NCBI RefSeq assembly: GCF_022814725.1
Contig: NZ_CP093442.1
Location: forward strand, 620,001 to 684,000
DNA from: Bdellovibrio reynosensis
GTDB taxonomy: Bacteria > Bdellovibrionota > Bdellovibrionia > Bdellovibrionales > Bdellovibrionaceae
Direction of reading: 5' to 3'
Length of the DNA stretch: 64,000 bases
Shown: one piece after another, positions 8,306-17,700 of the stretch
How the letters are laid out: each line of letters begins with the position of its first letter
How positions within the stretch are numbered: the stretch's first letter is position 1
Program-made: the position numbers and the translations under genes
Notes under the pieces: model-generated
Database searches by the model: none
Seen by the model: only the letters and a program-made list of their open reading frames with translations
What the model was told of the DNA's origin: nothing

Positions 8306-8335
8306 AAAGACCGTCCAAGGGGACGGTCTTTTTTA
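8306..8335 (+). terminator. Rho-independent terminator
   Basis: GACCGTCC (8309-8316), AAGG loop, GGACGGTC (8321-8328), then seven T. Perfect GC-rich 8-bp stem ending the acidic-protein gene. Confidence 0.93.
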
Positions 8336-8347
8336 TGTCGAAATTGC

Positions 8348-8402
8348 TTTATCGTTTTTGTTATTTTTCTGATTCAATTCACTTTAAATGCTAAACGATA
8401 AA
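8348..8402. repeat. 10-bp perfect inverted repeat with 35-bp spacer
   Basis: TTTATCGTTT (8348-8357) and AAACGATAAA (8393-8402) are exact complements. They lie in the leader between the terminator at 8306 and the N/Q-rich gene. A paired operator site is possible; so is chance in AT-rich DNA. Confidence 0.3.
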
Positions 8403-8508
8403 AAACGATTGCGTTCCATGCTCCTTCGCACGGATTTCTTTTTACTGCTTATAATCATGCTTCTCATTTTCTGAAAGCGGGATAGGATTTTCAAAAAAGG
8501 GGGATCTA

Positions 8509-8691
8509 ATGCCTAATAATCAGAACCAAAATACGGGTGGAAAATCTTCATCTAACCAAAATCAAAATCAAGGCCAAAACCAAAATCAAAACCAAGGCCA
8601 AAATCGCCAAGGTGGACAAGGTCAATCTGGTCAAGGGATGGGGCAAAACCGTTCATCATCTTCTTCTTCGTCTTCTGGTAGCAACCGCTAA
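8509..8691 (+). CDS. N/Q-rich low-complexity small protein
   Basis: A 60-residue protein made almost entirely of Asn, Gln, Gly and Ser, ending in an eight-serine run and GSNR. It has no hydrophobic core, Cys or Trp. A strong G-rich ribosome site (AAGGGGG, before ATG 8509) and a dedicated downstream terminator argue it is really expressed. The composition resembles prion-like or phase-separating domains; that is an analogy, not a demonstrated property. Two tandem 24-bp units inside the gene encode the NQNQNQGQ repeat. Confidence 0.6.
   Translation: MPNNQNQNTGGKSSSNQNQNQGQNQNQNQGQNRQGGQGQSGQGMGQNRSSSSSSSSGSNR
8554..8601 (+). repeat. Two tandem 24-bp units in coding sequence
   Basis: 8554-8577 and 8578-8601 differ at one base (T to C, synonymous). 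They encode two NQNQNQGQ blocks, so the protein can lengthen or shorten in frame. Confidence 0.8.
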
Positions 8692-8725
8692 AAGACAATT
8701 AGAAGTGACCTTCTAATAAAGTTAA

Positions 8726-8760
8726 AGAGGCTTTTCCAAAAGAAAAGCCTCTTCTTTTTT
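8726..8760. terminator. Bidirectional rho-independent terminator
   Basis: AGAGGCTTTT (8726-8735) pairs with AAAAGCCTCT (8743-8752), followed by TCTTTTTTT. It separates the N/Q-rich gene from the convergent exported-protein gene. Confidence 0.88.
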
Positions 8761-8767
8761 TGGAAAA

Positions 8768-9073
8768 CTAGCGCGCTAAGAAGCGGCAATAAACCGCCGT
8801 ATCGCGAGATTCGTGGATTTTCGCGTAAGCCGTTTCACCTGAGCGGACAACTTGATCGATACGTTCTTGAACATCGTAATCGTTGTTGTCAGGAGAAAGT
8901 GGTCTAAACGTAAATACCACATACTTCATATCCAAAGTCCCACCAGTATTGTTCTTAAAGGCACAGTGATGCTCAAAACCACGAGTGCGCAAAGAACCGT
9001 AATGGCTTTCCAAGAACTTTGCTCCTGCGGTAGCGGCAGAAACTGAAAGCAGAAGAAAAAGAAACATTTTCAT
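8768..9073 (-). CDS. Small exported protein
   Basis: A 101-residue protein with a signal peptide (MKMFLFLLLSVSAATAGA). The mature part is short, beta-like and has two cysteines (HHCAF and VYCRF) that could form one disulphide. The sequence NNTGGTLDMKYVVFTF followed by RSGETAYAKIHES hints at an immunoglobulin-like or FxLD-type periplasmic domain, but I cannot name a family. The leader AGGAGGTTTCTG directly before ATG is shared with the hydrolase at 12825 and nearly so with the gene at 4767. Confidence 0.65.
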   Translation of the reverse strand: MKMFLFLLLSVSAATAGAKFLESHYGSLRTRGFEHHCAFKNNTGGTLDMKYVVFTFRPLSPDNNDYDVQERIDQVVRSGETAYAKIHESRDTAVYCRFLAR

Positions 9074-9221
9074 CAGAAACCTCCTATAATTTTGTTTCGA
9101 TAGAGTGAGATAATTTCACTAACGCCGTCAACGAAAGTAGAATTAAGAGAGGGCCATCAAAAAATCCAAAAAATTTTGGTTAAGTGTCGACTCTATTTAT
9201 ATTCTCTGTAATATTGAGCCC

Positions 9222-10130
9222 ATGAACAGTGCTTTGAAAAAATATTTGAATTCAGTGAATCACATTATGGCTTTGCCGGTGAAAAAAAATCTTTCATCCT
9301 TAACTTTAAAAGAATGTGCTTTTGATGCTCAACTTCTTTCCTTAAGTTCACTTTATCGTCATAGCAGAAAAACCTTTTTTCAAATGAAAGGCGAGTTTCA
9401 TCCGAAAGTATGCTCTACGATGAGATCCCTTAGTACCCATGATTTATTCGCAAACCATATAGAATACAGTCCGCTCCTTTCTGAAATTCGTTGGTTCAAA
9501 GATCATCATCACCAGGTCGCTGATCCCGATCAGGCTATGGCGGCGATTTTAAGGTTCAGCGAAATTTCTCTTTATCACGAGCAAAATCATCGAATTGTGT
9601 GGCAGTTGCTTCCGCCAGCTCCTGACTCGCAAGCTGACCTAAGAAGATATTTAAATTTCGCAGAAAGCTTAGTGGTTGTTTTGGATCTGGCTTTAGGTGA
9701 TGAATTAGGTAAAGAGCATTCCCAGTGCTTCGAAAATGTCCGAAGTATTTATCGCCCAGGTGGGGAGCATCCATGGGCCCAGGAAAGTAAAGCTCAGTAT
9801 CGTGAATACTTGTTAGCGTTGCTAGCCACGACTTATTTATTATTGGAATTAATAGTGCCGGAGGATATTCCTAAAGCCGTTGATTACTATTTCCCTGGAA
9901 AGAAAAAAATGGTCCGTGCTGCAGTTAAAAGGGGATTGCAGTTAAGTGAGCTGTTTACCCAAAACACAAACCGGCAATGGCAAAGTCTGTACTGGCAGCA
10001 AGCTAGCAAAAAACTTTCGGCTCTTCACAAGGGCTCTGATCAGGACCCTCTGTACTTGCCAGAAGATCCCTTAGATTTGGATGAAGAGTTTGTTATTGCC
10101 CAGCACGTCCTCAATTTTTTCGGACTTTAA
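9222..10130 (+). CDS. Unknown cytosolic protein
   Basis: A 302-residue protein without signal peptide or membrane helix, largely alpha-helical. I do not recognise a family. One HExxH sequence is present (HEQNH, in SLYHEQNHRIVW near residue 125), but no second ligand motif is evident, so zinc hydrolase activity is not claimed. It stands alone on the plus strand and its stop codon shares four bases (TTAA) with the convergent chemoreceptor gene. Ribosome site weak. Confidence 0.55.
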   Translation: MNSALKKYLNSVNHIMALPVKKNLSSLTLKECAFDAQLLSLSSLYRHSRKTFFQMKGEFHPKVCSTMRSLSTHDLFANHIEYSPLLSEIRWFKDHHHQVADPDQAMAAILRFSEISLYHEQNHRIVWQLLPPAPDSQADLRRYLNFAESLVVVLDLALGDELGKEHSQCFENVRSIYRPGGEHPWAQESKAQYREYLLALLATTYLLLELIVPEDIPKAVDYYFPGKKKMVRAAVKRGLQLSELFTQNTNRQWQSLYWQQASKKLSALHKGSDQDPLYLPEDPLDLDEEFVIAQHVLNFFGL

Positions 10131-11656
10131 GAGGCTTTTTTGCCTTCAACGATACCTACAAGTTCCTGCATCATCGAATGCATTTCATTAGATCGTTCTG
10201 TCAGCATACCTGCCGCCTCAGCACATTTTTGGGCCGAAAGAGCATTATTCTGGGTGACGCCATCTAGTTCATTGATGGCCGCGTTGATGGAGCTGACACC
10301 TTGAGATTGCTCGGTGCTGGCGTTGCTGATTTCAATATTTAAAGCCGTTAGCTTTTCAATCTGGCCAACGATTTCAGTTAACATTGATTCACTTGATTTT
10401 ACAGCTTTGTGACCTTCTTCAATTTTAACAACGCTTTCAGAAATTAAACCTGAAATCTCTTTTGCCGAAGTCGCACTTCTTTGCGCAAGACTGCGAACGG
10501 CATCAGCGACTACGGCGAATCCTTTACCCTGCTCTCCAGCACGGGCGGCTTCAACAGCGGCATTCAATGCCAAAAGGTTCGTTTGGAATGCGATATCGTC
10601 AATAACAGTAATGATCTCTTCAATTTTCTTAGAGCTCTTCGTTATTTCGTTCATGGACTGAATCAAATTTTCGACTTCTGTGCGACCGTCACGAACTTTC
10701 GTTTGTGCGATTTCTGCTAAGTTTTTTGCTTCTACGGTGTGTTCGGCGTTTAGTTTGATCATGCTCGACATTTGTTCCGTGGCGGCGGTGGTTTCTTCGA
10801 TCGATGAAGCCGCACTCATAGACGATTCACTTAAGCTTTGTGAGGCGCTGTTAATATTCGTACTTGCATCAGAAACGCCGGTGCCGGCTTCTTCTAACTT
10901 TTCCGCGATACCTGATAAAGCTTGCATCGGTCTTTTCAGTGTCAAATATCCTAAGATCATAGCAACGACAGCCAAAGCAGCAGACCAGCCTAAAATATAC
11001 CAAGTGCTCTTAGCGACAGCAGCCTCGATTTCGGCTTTGCTAGAGATAATGGCAAATGCACCATGAAGCTTTCCGTCTTTCCAGTTTTCCATTTGATGGC
11101 CTAAAATATCTTTGCCATTACCCCACGGGGATGTCTTCGGGTCACCATGACATGAAAGACAACCTTGGCTTTCAACCAAACGAACCGGGTGATAGACAAT
11201 CACCTCACTGTCGTTCACTTCAACGATATCTTTAAGGGTCTTGTCTGCTTCGAAACGTTTTAAAATTTCTAACTCCGAAGCGGTAGCTGCATTGTCCTTA
11301 TTACGAGGTTCATCTGAAAAAATGCGGAACTTATATCCTTCTTCTTCAGCACCTACAGAACCTACTTGCATGGCTGCGAAGATCGGTACCTGCTTTAAAA
11401 TAGTAAGCTTGGCATCTTTGGATAAATGACCGTCTGGAAAATTCTTAAGCGCGTGATCAATAGAGATATTAAGTCCGCCTTGGGAAGCAATGTAGTCTTG
11501 CACCACAACTAAGCGAGAAAGGATTGCTTGTGATTTTTCTTCTAATTCTTGTTCACCAAAATGTTTCACACGATTGGCAGAAACTAGAACGGCAGCTGTT
11601 GTGCAGATAATACAGGCCATTGCTATACTTAAAAGAACTTTGCGGCTGAACTTCAT
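10127..11656 (-). CDS. Methyl-accepting chemotaxis protein with c-type haem motif sensor domain
   Basis: A 509-residue transmembrane chemoreceptor. Helix 1 (about 8-27) and helix 2 (about 218-238) bracket a periplasmic Tll0287-like (DUF3365-type) domain carrying a c-type haem motif, Cys166-Leu-Ser-Cys169-His170. The cytosolic part is a standard MCP signalling hairpin with the conserved tip (IDDIAFQTNLLALNAAVEAA, then RAGEQGKGFAVVADAVR) and methylation helices rich in Ala/Glu/Ser. It should signal through CheA/CheW in response to redox state, oxygen or another haem-interacting ligand; the ligand is inferred. AGGAAGT precedes ATG. No che genes are nearby, as is usual for dispersed receptors. 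Confidence 0.9.
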   Translation of the reverse strand: MKFSRKVLLSIAMACIICTTAAVLVSANRVKHFGEQELEEKSQAILSRLVVVQDYIASQGGLNISIDHALKNFPDGHLSKDAKLTILKQVPIFAAMQVGSVGAEEEGYKFRIFSDEPRNKDNAATASELEILKRFEADKTLKDIVEVNDSEVIVYHPVRLVESQGCLSCHGDPKTSPWGNGKDILGHQMENWKDGKLHGAFAIISSKAEIEAAVAKSTWYILGWSAALAVVAMILGYLTLKRPMQALSGIAEKLEEAGTGVSDASTNINSASQSLSESSMSAASSIEETTAATEQMSSMIKLNAEHTVEAKNLAEIAQTKVRDGRTEVENLIQSMNEITKSSKKIEEIITVIDDIAFQTNLLALNAAVEAARAGEQGKGFAVVADAVRSLAQRSATSAKEISGLISESVVKIEEGHKAVKSSESMLTEIVGQIEKLTALNIEISNASTEQSQGVSSINAAINELDGVTQNNALSAQKCAEAAGMLTERSNEMHSMMQELVGIVEGKKAS

Positions 11657-11841
11657 ACTTCCTCTTTCACATCGAATGATTCGCGAAACTTACCTTGACC
11701 GTAACTTTACATCGATACATCGGAATACAAATAAGCTCTTGTAGAGGGACTAGATGGTTCAGGAAAAACTTAATCTTTTAGAAACAATGTTTTGATGAAG
11801 TTTCACATTTAGCACAAAGCACGACTGTCCTAAAGTGAACT

Positions 11842-12825
11842 TTAATTGCTATGTACCTGAGTTGGGAGTTGCTGAATCAAGCTTTCATAAAACCAAATCT
11901 GCTCTTGGCGAATGTCATTCATCCGGGTGAACCCCATCAATTTAAAAATACGGTAGTCCAAGAATTGTTCTGAATGATCAAGATGGCATTGGATCTTTGT
12001 AAGTCTTTTGATTGGAACCGTTTCGCCGCTGGTGTATCGCAGTCGCAGACCCACTCCATAGGCGGATGAAAGGGGAACCACGCCATCATTAGCTTCAGGG
12101 ATGACCTTTGACGTAATAGAAAAGAGGGGACTCAATCTGCGTGCATCTAACCAGTAATCAGGAAAGCGAAGGGGGCGTTGGGATCCTGCCGTAGCAAAGA
12201 TTTTTATTCCATCTGGAATTCGCAAAGCTTTTAAAAATCTTCGTACAGACAGGCTGGTCAGATGAAGGGCCCCTTGAAAATCGATGCAGTCAGAGGCTTT
12301 TTCTAAAGCTCTTCGCAGTCTTTGACTAAAAGGCCCAGATTCAAAAAGCACGTCTGCCACGGGGCTGCCATGAAGGGGTGTTGCTAACAGTATGATATTG
12401 CGAATCGGAAGGTGGCGCGACTTTTCTGCAGCTTTTAAAGCGTAAAAGCCCCCGGCACTGTGTCCTAGAAAAGTAATTGGAATATCTGCCTTAGGAAAAT
12501 TTTTGAAATACCAGTTATGAACCTTCTGCTGAACGATGGATGCATTCACAGAAAAATCGCCGAAGGGAAGTAATCCGTTTACGATAATGACAGCATAACC
12601 ATTTCTGACCCAAGTATTCACAACATCTAAGCTAAAGTAAGAATTCACTTCCAACTGTTTGCTGATGGGGTTTCTGCGAATATTTCCCGGTATCAGGGAA
12701 TTCCACGTTCCAGGGATTAACACCACCAGCGCCTTCGGGTTTTGCCCTTTAAAGGCTGATAAGGACTGAGCTTGCGTTAGAACAGAAAACAGTAGGAAAG
12801 CGAGCAACACGGTTAGGTATCGCAT
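11842..12825 (-). CDS. Exported alpha/beta-hydrolase (lipase/esterase-like)
   Basis: A 327-residue exported hydrolase. Signal peptide 1-20 (ending VLTQAQ). The nucleophile elbow GHSAGG places Ser123 as nucleophile; Asp247 in EANDGVVPLSS and a histidine of CHLDHSEQF (281 or 284) are the likely remaining triad members. IPGTWNS near residue 38 would form the oxyanion region. The fold is that of lipases/PGAP1-like esterases acting on lipids or esters; the substrate is unknown. For a predator such an enzyme could act on prey lipids, which is inference. It has the AGGAGGTTTCTG leader before ATG. Confidence 0.85.
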   Translation of the reverse strand: MRYLTVLLAFLLFSVLTQAQSLSAFKGQNPKALVVLIPGTWNSLIPGNIRRNPISKQLEVNSYFSLDVVNTWVRNGYAVIIVNGLLPFGDFSVNASIVQQKVHNWYFKNFPKADIPITFLGHSAGGFYALKAAEKSRHLPIRNIILLATPLHGSPVADVLFESGPFSQRLRRALEKASDCIDFQGALHLTSLSVRRFLKALRIPDGIKIFATAGSQRPLRFPDYWLDARRLSPLFSITSKVIPEANDGVVPLSSAYGVGLRLRYTSGETVPIKRLTKIQCHLDHSEQFLDYRIFKLMGFTRMNDIRQEQIWFYESLIQQLPTQVHSN

Positions 12826-12942
12826 CAGAAACCTCCTAAGATGTTCTAATCTAAGTACAAAAGCGTCCTTTCATTGGGTCAATGTGCCTTATTGCACGGC
12901 AAATGATACGCAGTATTATATTCGAGAATAAGATTTGAGGCA

Positions 12943-12971
12943 TTGACCTCATTAGGACCTTCATCTATAAC
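12943..12971 (+). promoter_or_regulatory. Sigma-70-type promoter of initiator tRNA
   Basis: TTGACC (12943-12948) and TATAAC (12966-12971) are separated by exactly 17 bases and lie 23 bases before the tRNA 5' end. Confidence 0.8.
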
Positions 12972-12993
12972 TGATCACCTAGTCCCAACCTGT

Positions 12994-13070
<77 letters not shown>

Positions 13071-13096
13071 ATTTTCTTCTTATTCTTAAATAAAAA

Positions 13097-14347
13097 TTAT
13101 TTTCCTAACTTTGCTAGCAAATGCGCTTTTGCGACTTGGAATTTTTTGATGATTTCAATCATCTTTACCTGTGTCGCGAAAAGTTTTTCTGAAGCACTCA
13201 ACATATCCGGAGAGTTTTTAACACCACGGGCATATTCTGACTGAGTCAGTTTAAAATATTTTTCTGAATGTTTGATGTTTTGTTCAGCATCATGAACTTG
13301 TCCGTGCAAAAGATTTAATTCTTCCATCTCGGCATGAAGATGAAGATCCAACTCTCTTTTTTTAAAGCGTGCTTCCATTTCAATGGCTTGGGCTTCGGCT
13401 TTCAAGGCGCTGCTTTCGCGTTGAGATTTAAAGCCATCAAACAGATTCATCGTCAAGCGCAAGCCAATCACTGTTTCTTGTCTTTCGCCTTCATCAGCAG
13501 GGTCTTCTTCCCTTTGGTTGAACTGATTGTAGGCGGCATAGGCCTCTAGCTTCGGTAAGAAATAGCGCTGTCTTGCTTTGCCTTCAATTTTTAATTCCTC
13601 AGATAAAAGTTCAACAGGCTTGATTAAAAAATCATGGTTCTTTTCAGAGTGTTGAATCAATCCTTGCCAATCATGATCATGTTCCAAACTTTCTGAAAAC
13701 TGTAAAGAAGCTTCTTCTTCATAACCTAAAAAAAGTTTCAGCATGTTGATCTGATTTTTTTGAGCGAGTGTTGCCTCATCCAAGATCTGCTTAAGTTCAA
13801 TGTCTCTCATCTCAAATTCAATGCGATCCGTTTCCGTCGCAACACCGCTTTGTATGCGACGAACTGCTGATTTAAGATTCGTTGCATTCAATTCTTGAGC
13901 TTGTTTAACTAAGATAAGGTAATCTCGACGATAAAGAATGTCCCAGTAAATAGCTTGAGCTTCTGAAAGTTGTTCGGCTAACGTGACCGCTTTTTCGTAA
14001 GACTTTCTTTCTGAAGCAAGTTCGTGTCTTGCTTCCGTTAATTTGTCTTGTCCGCCGTTGTAGAGATTCATATTCAGTGCAGCACCATAGGTCGGTTGTG
14101 ATTTTGTTTCAGCCGTCCCTTTTTTAAAAGATTCTTGAGCACCATAAAGTTCTAACGTCGGAAGGTAAGAGCGGGCCCATGAGCCAACTTTAAGTTTGGC
14201 GGATTGGTATTCGAATTCTTTGGCCTTAACCCGCTCGTTGCGGGTTTCAACTAAAGTTCTAAGATTTTTTGATGATACCACTACAGTTTGGGCGAAAGCA
14301 GCAGATGGAATCAATATCGCAAATAAAACGGTAAGAAGTCTTACCAT
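13097..14347 (-). CDS. TolC-family outer-membrane efflux protein
   Basis: A 416-residue protein with signal peptide (MVRLLTVLFAILIPSAAFAQ) and the two-fold repeated helical/coiled-coil pattern of TolC/CusC proteins, with repeat turns near AALNMNLYNGGQ and IGLRLTMNLFDGFKSQ, the usual beta-strand entries. It forms the outer-membrane exit duct of a tripartite pump. It is the last gene of the metal-efflux operon, 11 bp after the His-rich periplasmic protein. No lipobox, unlike CusC. Confidence 0.9.
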   Translation of the reverse strand: MVRLLTVLFAILIPSAAFAQTVVVSSKNLRTLVETRNERVKAKEFEYQSAKLKVGSWARSYLPTLELYGAQESFKKGTAETKSQPTYGAALNMNLYNGGQDKLTEARHELASERKSYEKAVTLAEQLSEAQAIYWDILYRRDYLILVKQAQELNATNLKSAVRRIQSGVATETDRIEFEMRDIELKQILDEATLAQKNQINMLKLFLGYEEEASLQFSESLEHDHDWQGLIQHSEKNHDFLIKPVELLSEELKIEGKARQRYFLPKLEAYAAYNQFNQREEDPADEGERQETVIGLRLTMNLFDGFKSQRESSALKAEAQAIEMEARFKKRELDLHLHAEMEELNLLHGQVHDAEQNIKHSEKYFKLTQSEYARGVKNSPDMLSASEKLFATQVKMIEIIKKFQVAKAHLLAKLGK

Positions 14348-14358
14348 AACAGCCTCGC

Positions 14359-14757
14359 TTACTTTTTCTTTTTAGGTTCAACAACCCATTTTACTTTGTC
14401 GTCATGACCACCTTGCTTAATGGATAATTCCAAGGTGTATCTGTGTGCATTTTTAGGATCAATTTCAGCCGTCCAGTGGTCCCCGGCGTCTGTCAGTTTT
14501 ACGTGCTCTGCTTTTTTCTTTGGTAAAGCCACAGTCAGTGATGCTGGATAATCCTTCACCTTTGCTGCTGTCATATCTGTACCATAAACGTAAATTTGAA
14601 CATTTTTTTCCCCAGAAAGAAGTTCCAGGTTGATGGTTTCAAGCGAGCGAACAACGCCACCCTTAGGCGCTTGGATGGCACCGGGACCATGATCGTGACC
14701 TTCGTGGGCAACAGAAGTCGCTGAAACAAAAAGAAGGGATAAGATTATTTTTTTCAT
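14359..14757 (-). CDS. His-rich periplasmic protein of the metal efflux operon
   Basis: A 132-residue exported protein. The start at 14757 is chosen from GGAG at 14763-14766; an upstream in-frame ATG at 14796 lies inside the pump gene. After a signal peptide ending SVA, the mature protein opens with AHEGHDHGPG, a probable metal-binding site, then a beta-rich domain (PKGGVVRSLETINLEL, VQIYVYGTD) and a lysine-rich end. The PKGGVV...VYVYG pattern resembles the small domain found fused to CzcB/CusB-type adaptors. It occupies the operon position where an HlyD-type adaptor is expected, but lacks the length for coiled-coil and lipoyl domains. It is probably a metal chaperone; a minimal adaptor role is speculative. 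Confidence 0.75.
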   Translation of the reverse strand: MKKIILSLLFVSATSVAHEGHDHGPGAIQAPKGGVVRSLETINLELLSGEKNVQIYVYGTDMTAAKVKDYPASLTVALPKKKAEHVKLTDAGDHWTAEIDPKNAHRYTLELSIKQGGHDDKVKWVVEPKKKK

Positions 14758-14767
14758 AAGTGCTCCT

Positions 14768-17700
14768 TTATATAAGCTCTTTGTTTTTATCTTCAATTGA
14801 TTTTAACGCGGCTTTTTTTCCAAAATTATAAAACACCGTGGGTGTGACAATGATATCAAGCAATGTTGAACTAATCAGTCCGCCAACAATAACTATGGCA
14901 ACAGGATGCAGGATTTCGCTCCCAGGTTCGCCTTTCGCAAAGACCAACGGCAGTAATGCCAAGGACGCCACTGTTGCCGTCATTAAAACCGGTATCAGTC
15001 TTTCTAAGGAGCCACGAATCACCATTTCTTTTGAAAAGCTTTCGCCTTCGTATTTTATCAGATGCAAGTAATGGGAAATCATCATGATTCCATTACGGCT
15101 GGCAATGCCACACAATGTGATGAATCCAACTAAGCTTGCTACCGTGAAACTTCGATCGGTGAAGAATAACAAAATAATGCCACCAATAAATGCAAATGGA
15201 ATGGTTAACATAATTTGTGCAGTTATCATTTTTGAATGAAAGTTTGAATAAAGGATCAAAGCAATACCAAGAATAGAGATGGCGCCAAAAAGTAAGATGC
15301 GCGCAGATGCCTCTTTTTGAGCTTGGAATTGTCCGCCATAAACGACGTAGTATCCTTGGGGAAATTGAACCTTTGCATTTATATTTTTCTGAATATCAGC
15401 AACGACGCTTCCTAAGTCCCGACCAGAAACATTGGCAGAAATGATAATTCTTCTTTGTCCGTTTTCTCGACTGATTTCATTAGGGCCTTCGGTTTCATAA
15501 ATATCGGCCACTTCAGAAAGTCTTACTTTTCTTCCGTCAGGCATAACTTTGATAATGGTGTTACCCATTTTATCCATGGAAGTACGGGAGGATTCATCAA
15601 AGCGATAAAAAAGATCAAAGAATTTTTGTCCCTCAAGAACTTGTGAAATGACGTGGCCGTTGAAGGCTGATTCTAATAGCTCTGTGATTTCACCAGAGCT
15701 GATTCCTAAGTGGGCGGCCTCTTCACGTAGTACATGTATCTTTAGTTGAGGTATAAGTCCTTGCTGTTCGACTCTTAAGTCAACAAGGCCTGCGACCGGT
15801 GCAATAGCTAATTTAACATCGGCGGCTTTTCCTCTTAAGGTCTCAAGTTCTTCACCAAAAATCTTGATGGCGATTTGCGCGCTCACGCCAGAAACCATGT
15901 GATCAATTAAGTGGGAAATAGGTTGGCCGACATTGATTCCCACGCCGGGAATGGTGCCAACTCTTGTTCTGATATCATCTAGGATTTCTTCCCGTGATCG
16001 TTTGCTGTCGGATTTAAAATCCACGTCGATTTCACTGACGTTGACACCCATGGCGTGTTCATCTTGTTCGGCGCGCCCTGTTCTTCTAGATACTGATTTG
16101 ATTTCCGGAACCTCCATGATTTTTCTTTCAGCTGCTAGGCCTATCTCATTGGAGGTCTTTAATGAAATGCCCGGGGGGGCGAAAACGGCGATCATCGCCG
16201 TGCCTTCGTTAAACTGTGGTAAAAAGTCTTTGCCCATAAATGGAACTAGCGAAAGAGATATTAAAAATGCCAAAGCCGTTCCACCAAGGACTTTTTTTGG
16301 ATGATCTAAAACAGCCTTTAATGCTTTTTCATCCCAGGCTTTTAGTTTTGCTACCAATTTTGTATCGTGCTGAGCCTCTTTATTGGCATCACGGGTTTTT
16401 AATAGATAAGAAGATAAAACCGGTGTGATGGTTAAAGACACAAGCAACGACGCAAGAAGAGCCGTCAAATAAGAGATCGCTAAAGGAGTAAACAGTCGTC
16501 CTTCAAGTCCCGTTAGATTCAGTAACGGCAGAAACACCAACGCAATGATCACAGTGGCAAGAACGATGGAGTTACGAACCTCTGATGACGCCTCAAAGAC
16601 CACTTTCAAAACTGATTTTGGATTCTTTAAAAGTTTATTTTCTCGGAAGCGGCGATAGATATTTTCGACATCGACGATAGAGTCATCAACAAGCTCACCA
16701 ATAGCAATCGCTAATCCTCCTAAGGTCATCGTATTTACAGAAAGACCCATGATTTTAAAGACGATGAAGGTGATAAAAAAGGAAAGAGGAATGGCCGTTA
16801 AGGTAATCAAACTCATTCTTAAATTTGCCAAGAAAACTAAAAGCACTATGAAAACAAGAACGGTCCCAAATTTTAATTTGCCAATAATTCCTGAAATAGC
16901 GTTTTCAATAAAATGAGATTGTTTGAAAACGTTGGTATTAATTAAAACATCTTTTGGAAAGCCCGACTTCATTTCAGCAATGGCTTGATCCACAGAACGG
17001 GTCACGCTCACAGTGTCTGCACCTGGCTGTTTTTGTACGACCATGATGACGGCAGGTTTACCTAAATAACTTCCATCACCTCGCTTCGTTCGTGCACCTT
17101 CCTGAACCTGTGCAATATCTTTAACTAAGATCGGTCGGCCAAAATGCAGACCCACCACAGTTTGTTGAATATCTTCTATAGATGAAACCGCACCAATGTT
17201 ACGCACTAAAAGTTCTTGACGGTCTTTATCTAAAAATCCACCGGTGGTGTTCTGACTGATTTTTTCTAATGAGGTATCTAGTTGTTCTAAAGTAATTTGG
17301 TACTGATTTAATTTTTCAGCCGAAATAGAGATCTGATATTGTTTTAATCCGCCACCAATTGAAATCACCTGGGCTACGCCAGGAATCGCCATCAAACGAG
17401 GTCGTACTGTCCATTCAGCCAAGGTTCTAAGTTCAATCGGCGAAATGCTTTCATTAGTTGTCGAGATTGCAATTTGTTGGATCTGTCCCATAAGGCTCGC
17501 GATCGGGGCCATAACGGGTTGGGTATCCTTTGGCAGGTATTCCCGCGCTAGTTGCAACTTTTCTGCGACAAGCTGACGGCTACGATAAAGATCAGCCTTC
17601 CAGCCAAACTCTAAATAAATAACTGAAAGACCAATTCCCGATGTAGAACGAACTCTTTCAAGGCCGGGAATTCCGTTTAAAGAATTTTCTAAAGGCAAAG

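Noticed and set aside
8554-8601. Tandem 24-bp units as a CRISPR array or satellite
   Set aside because: Only two contiguous units without spacers, in frame with a coding sequence; best explained as a protein repeat.
9590-9610. HEQNH as a zinc protease motif in the unknown protein at 9222
   Set aside because: A single HExxH in a helical protein without a third ligand motif or export signal is weak evidence; no hydrolase call was made.
10481-11066. Plus-strand frames opposite the chemoreceptor gene
   Set aside because: They overlap the conserved MCP signalling domain antisense and have no independent support.
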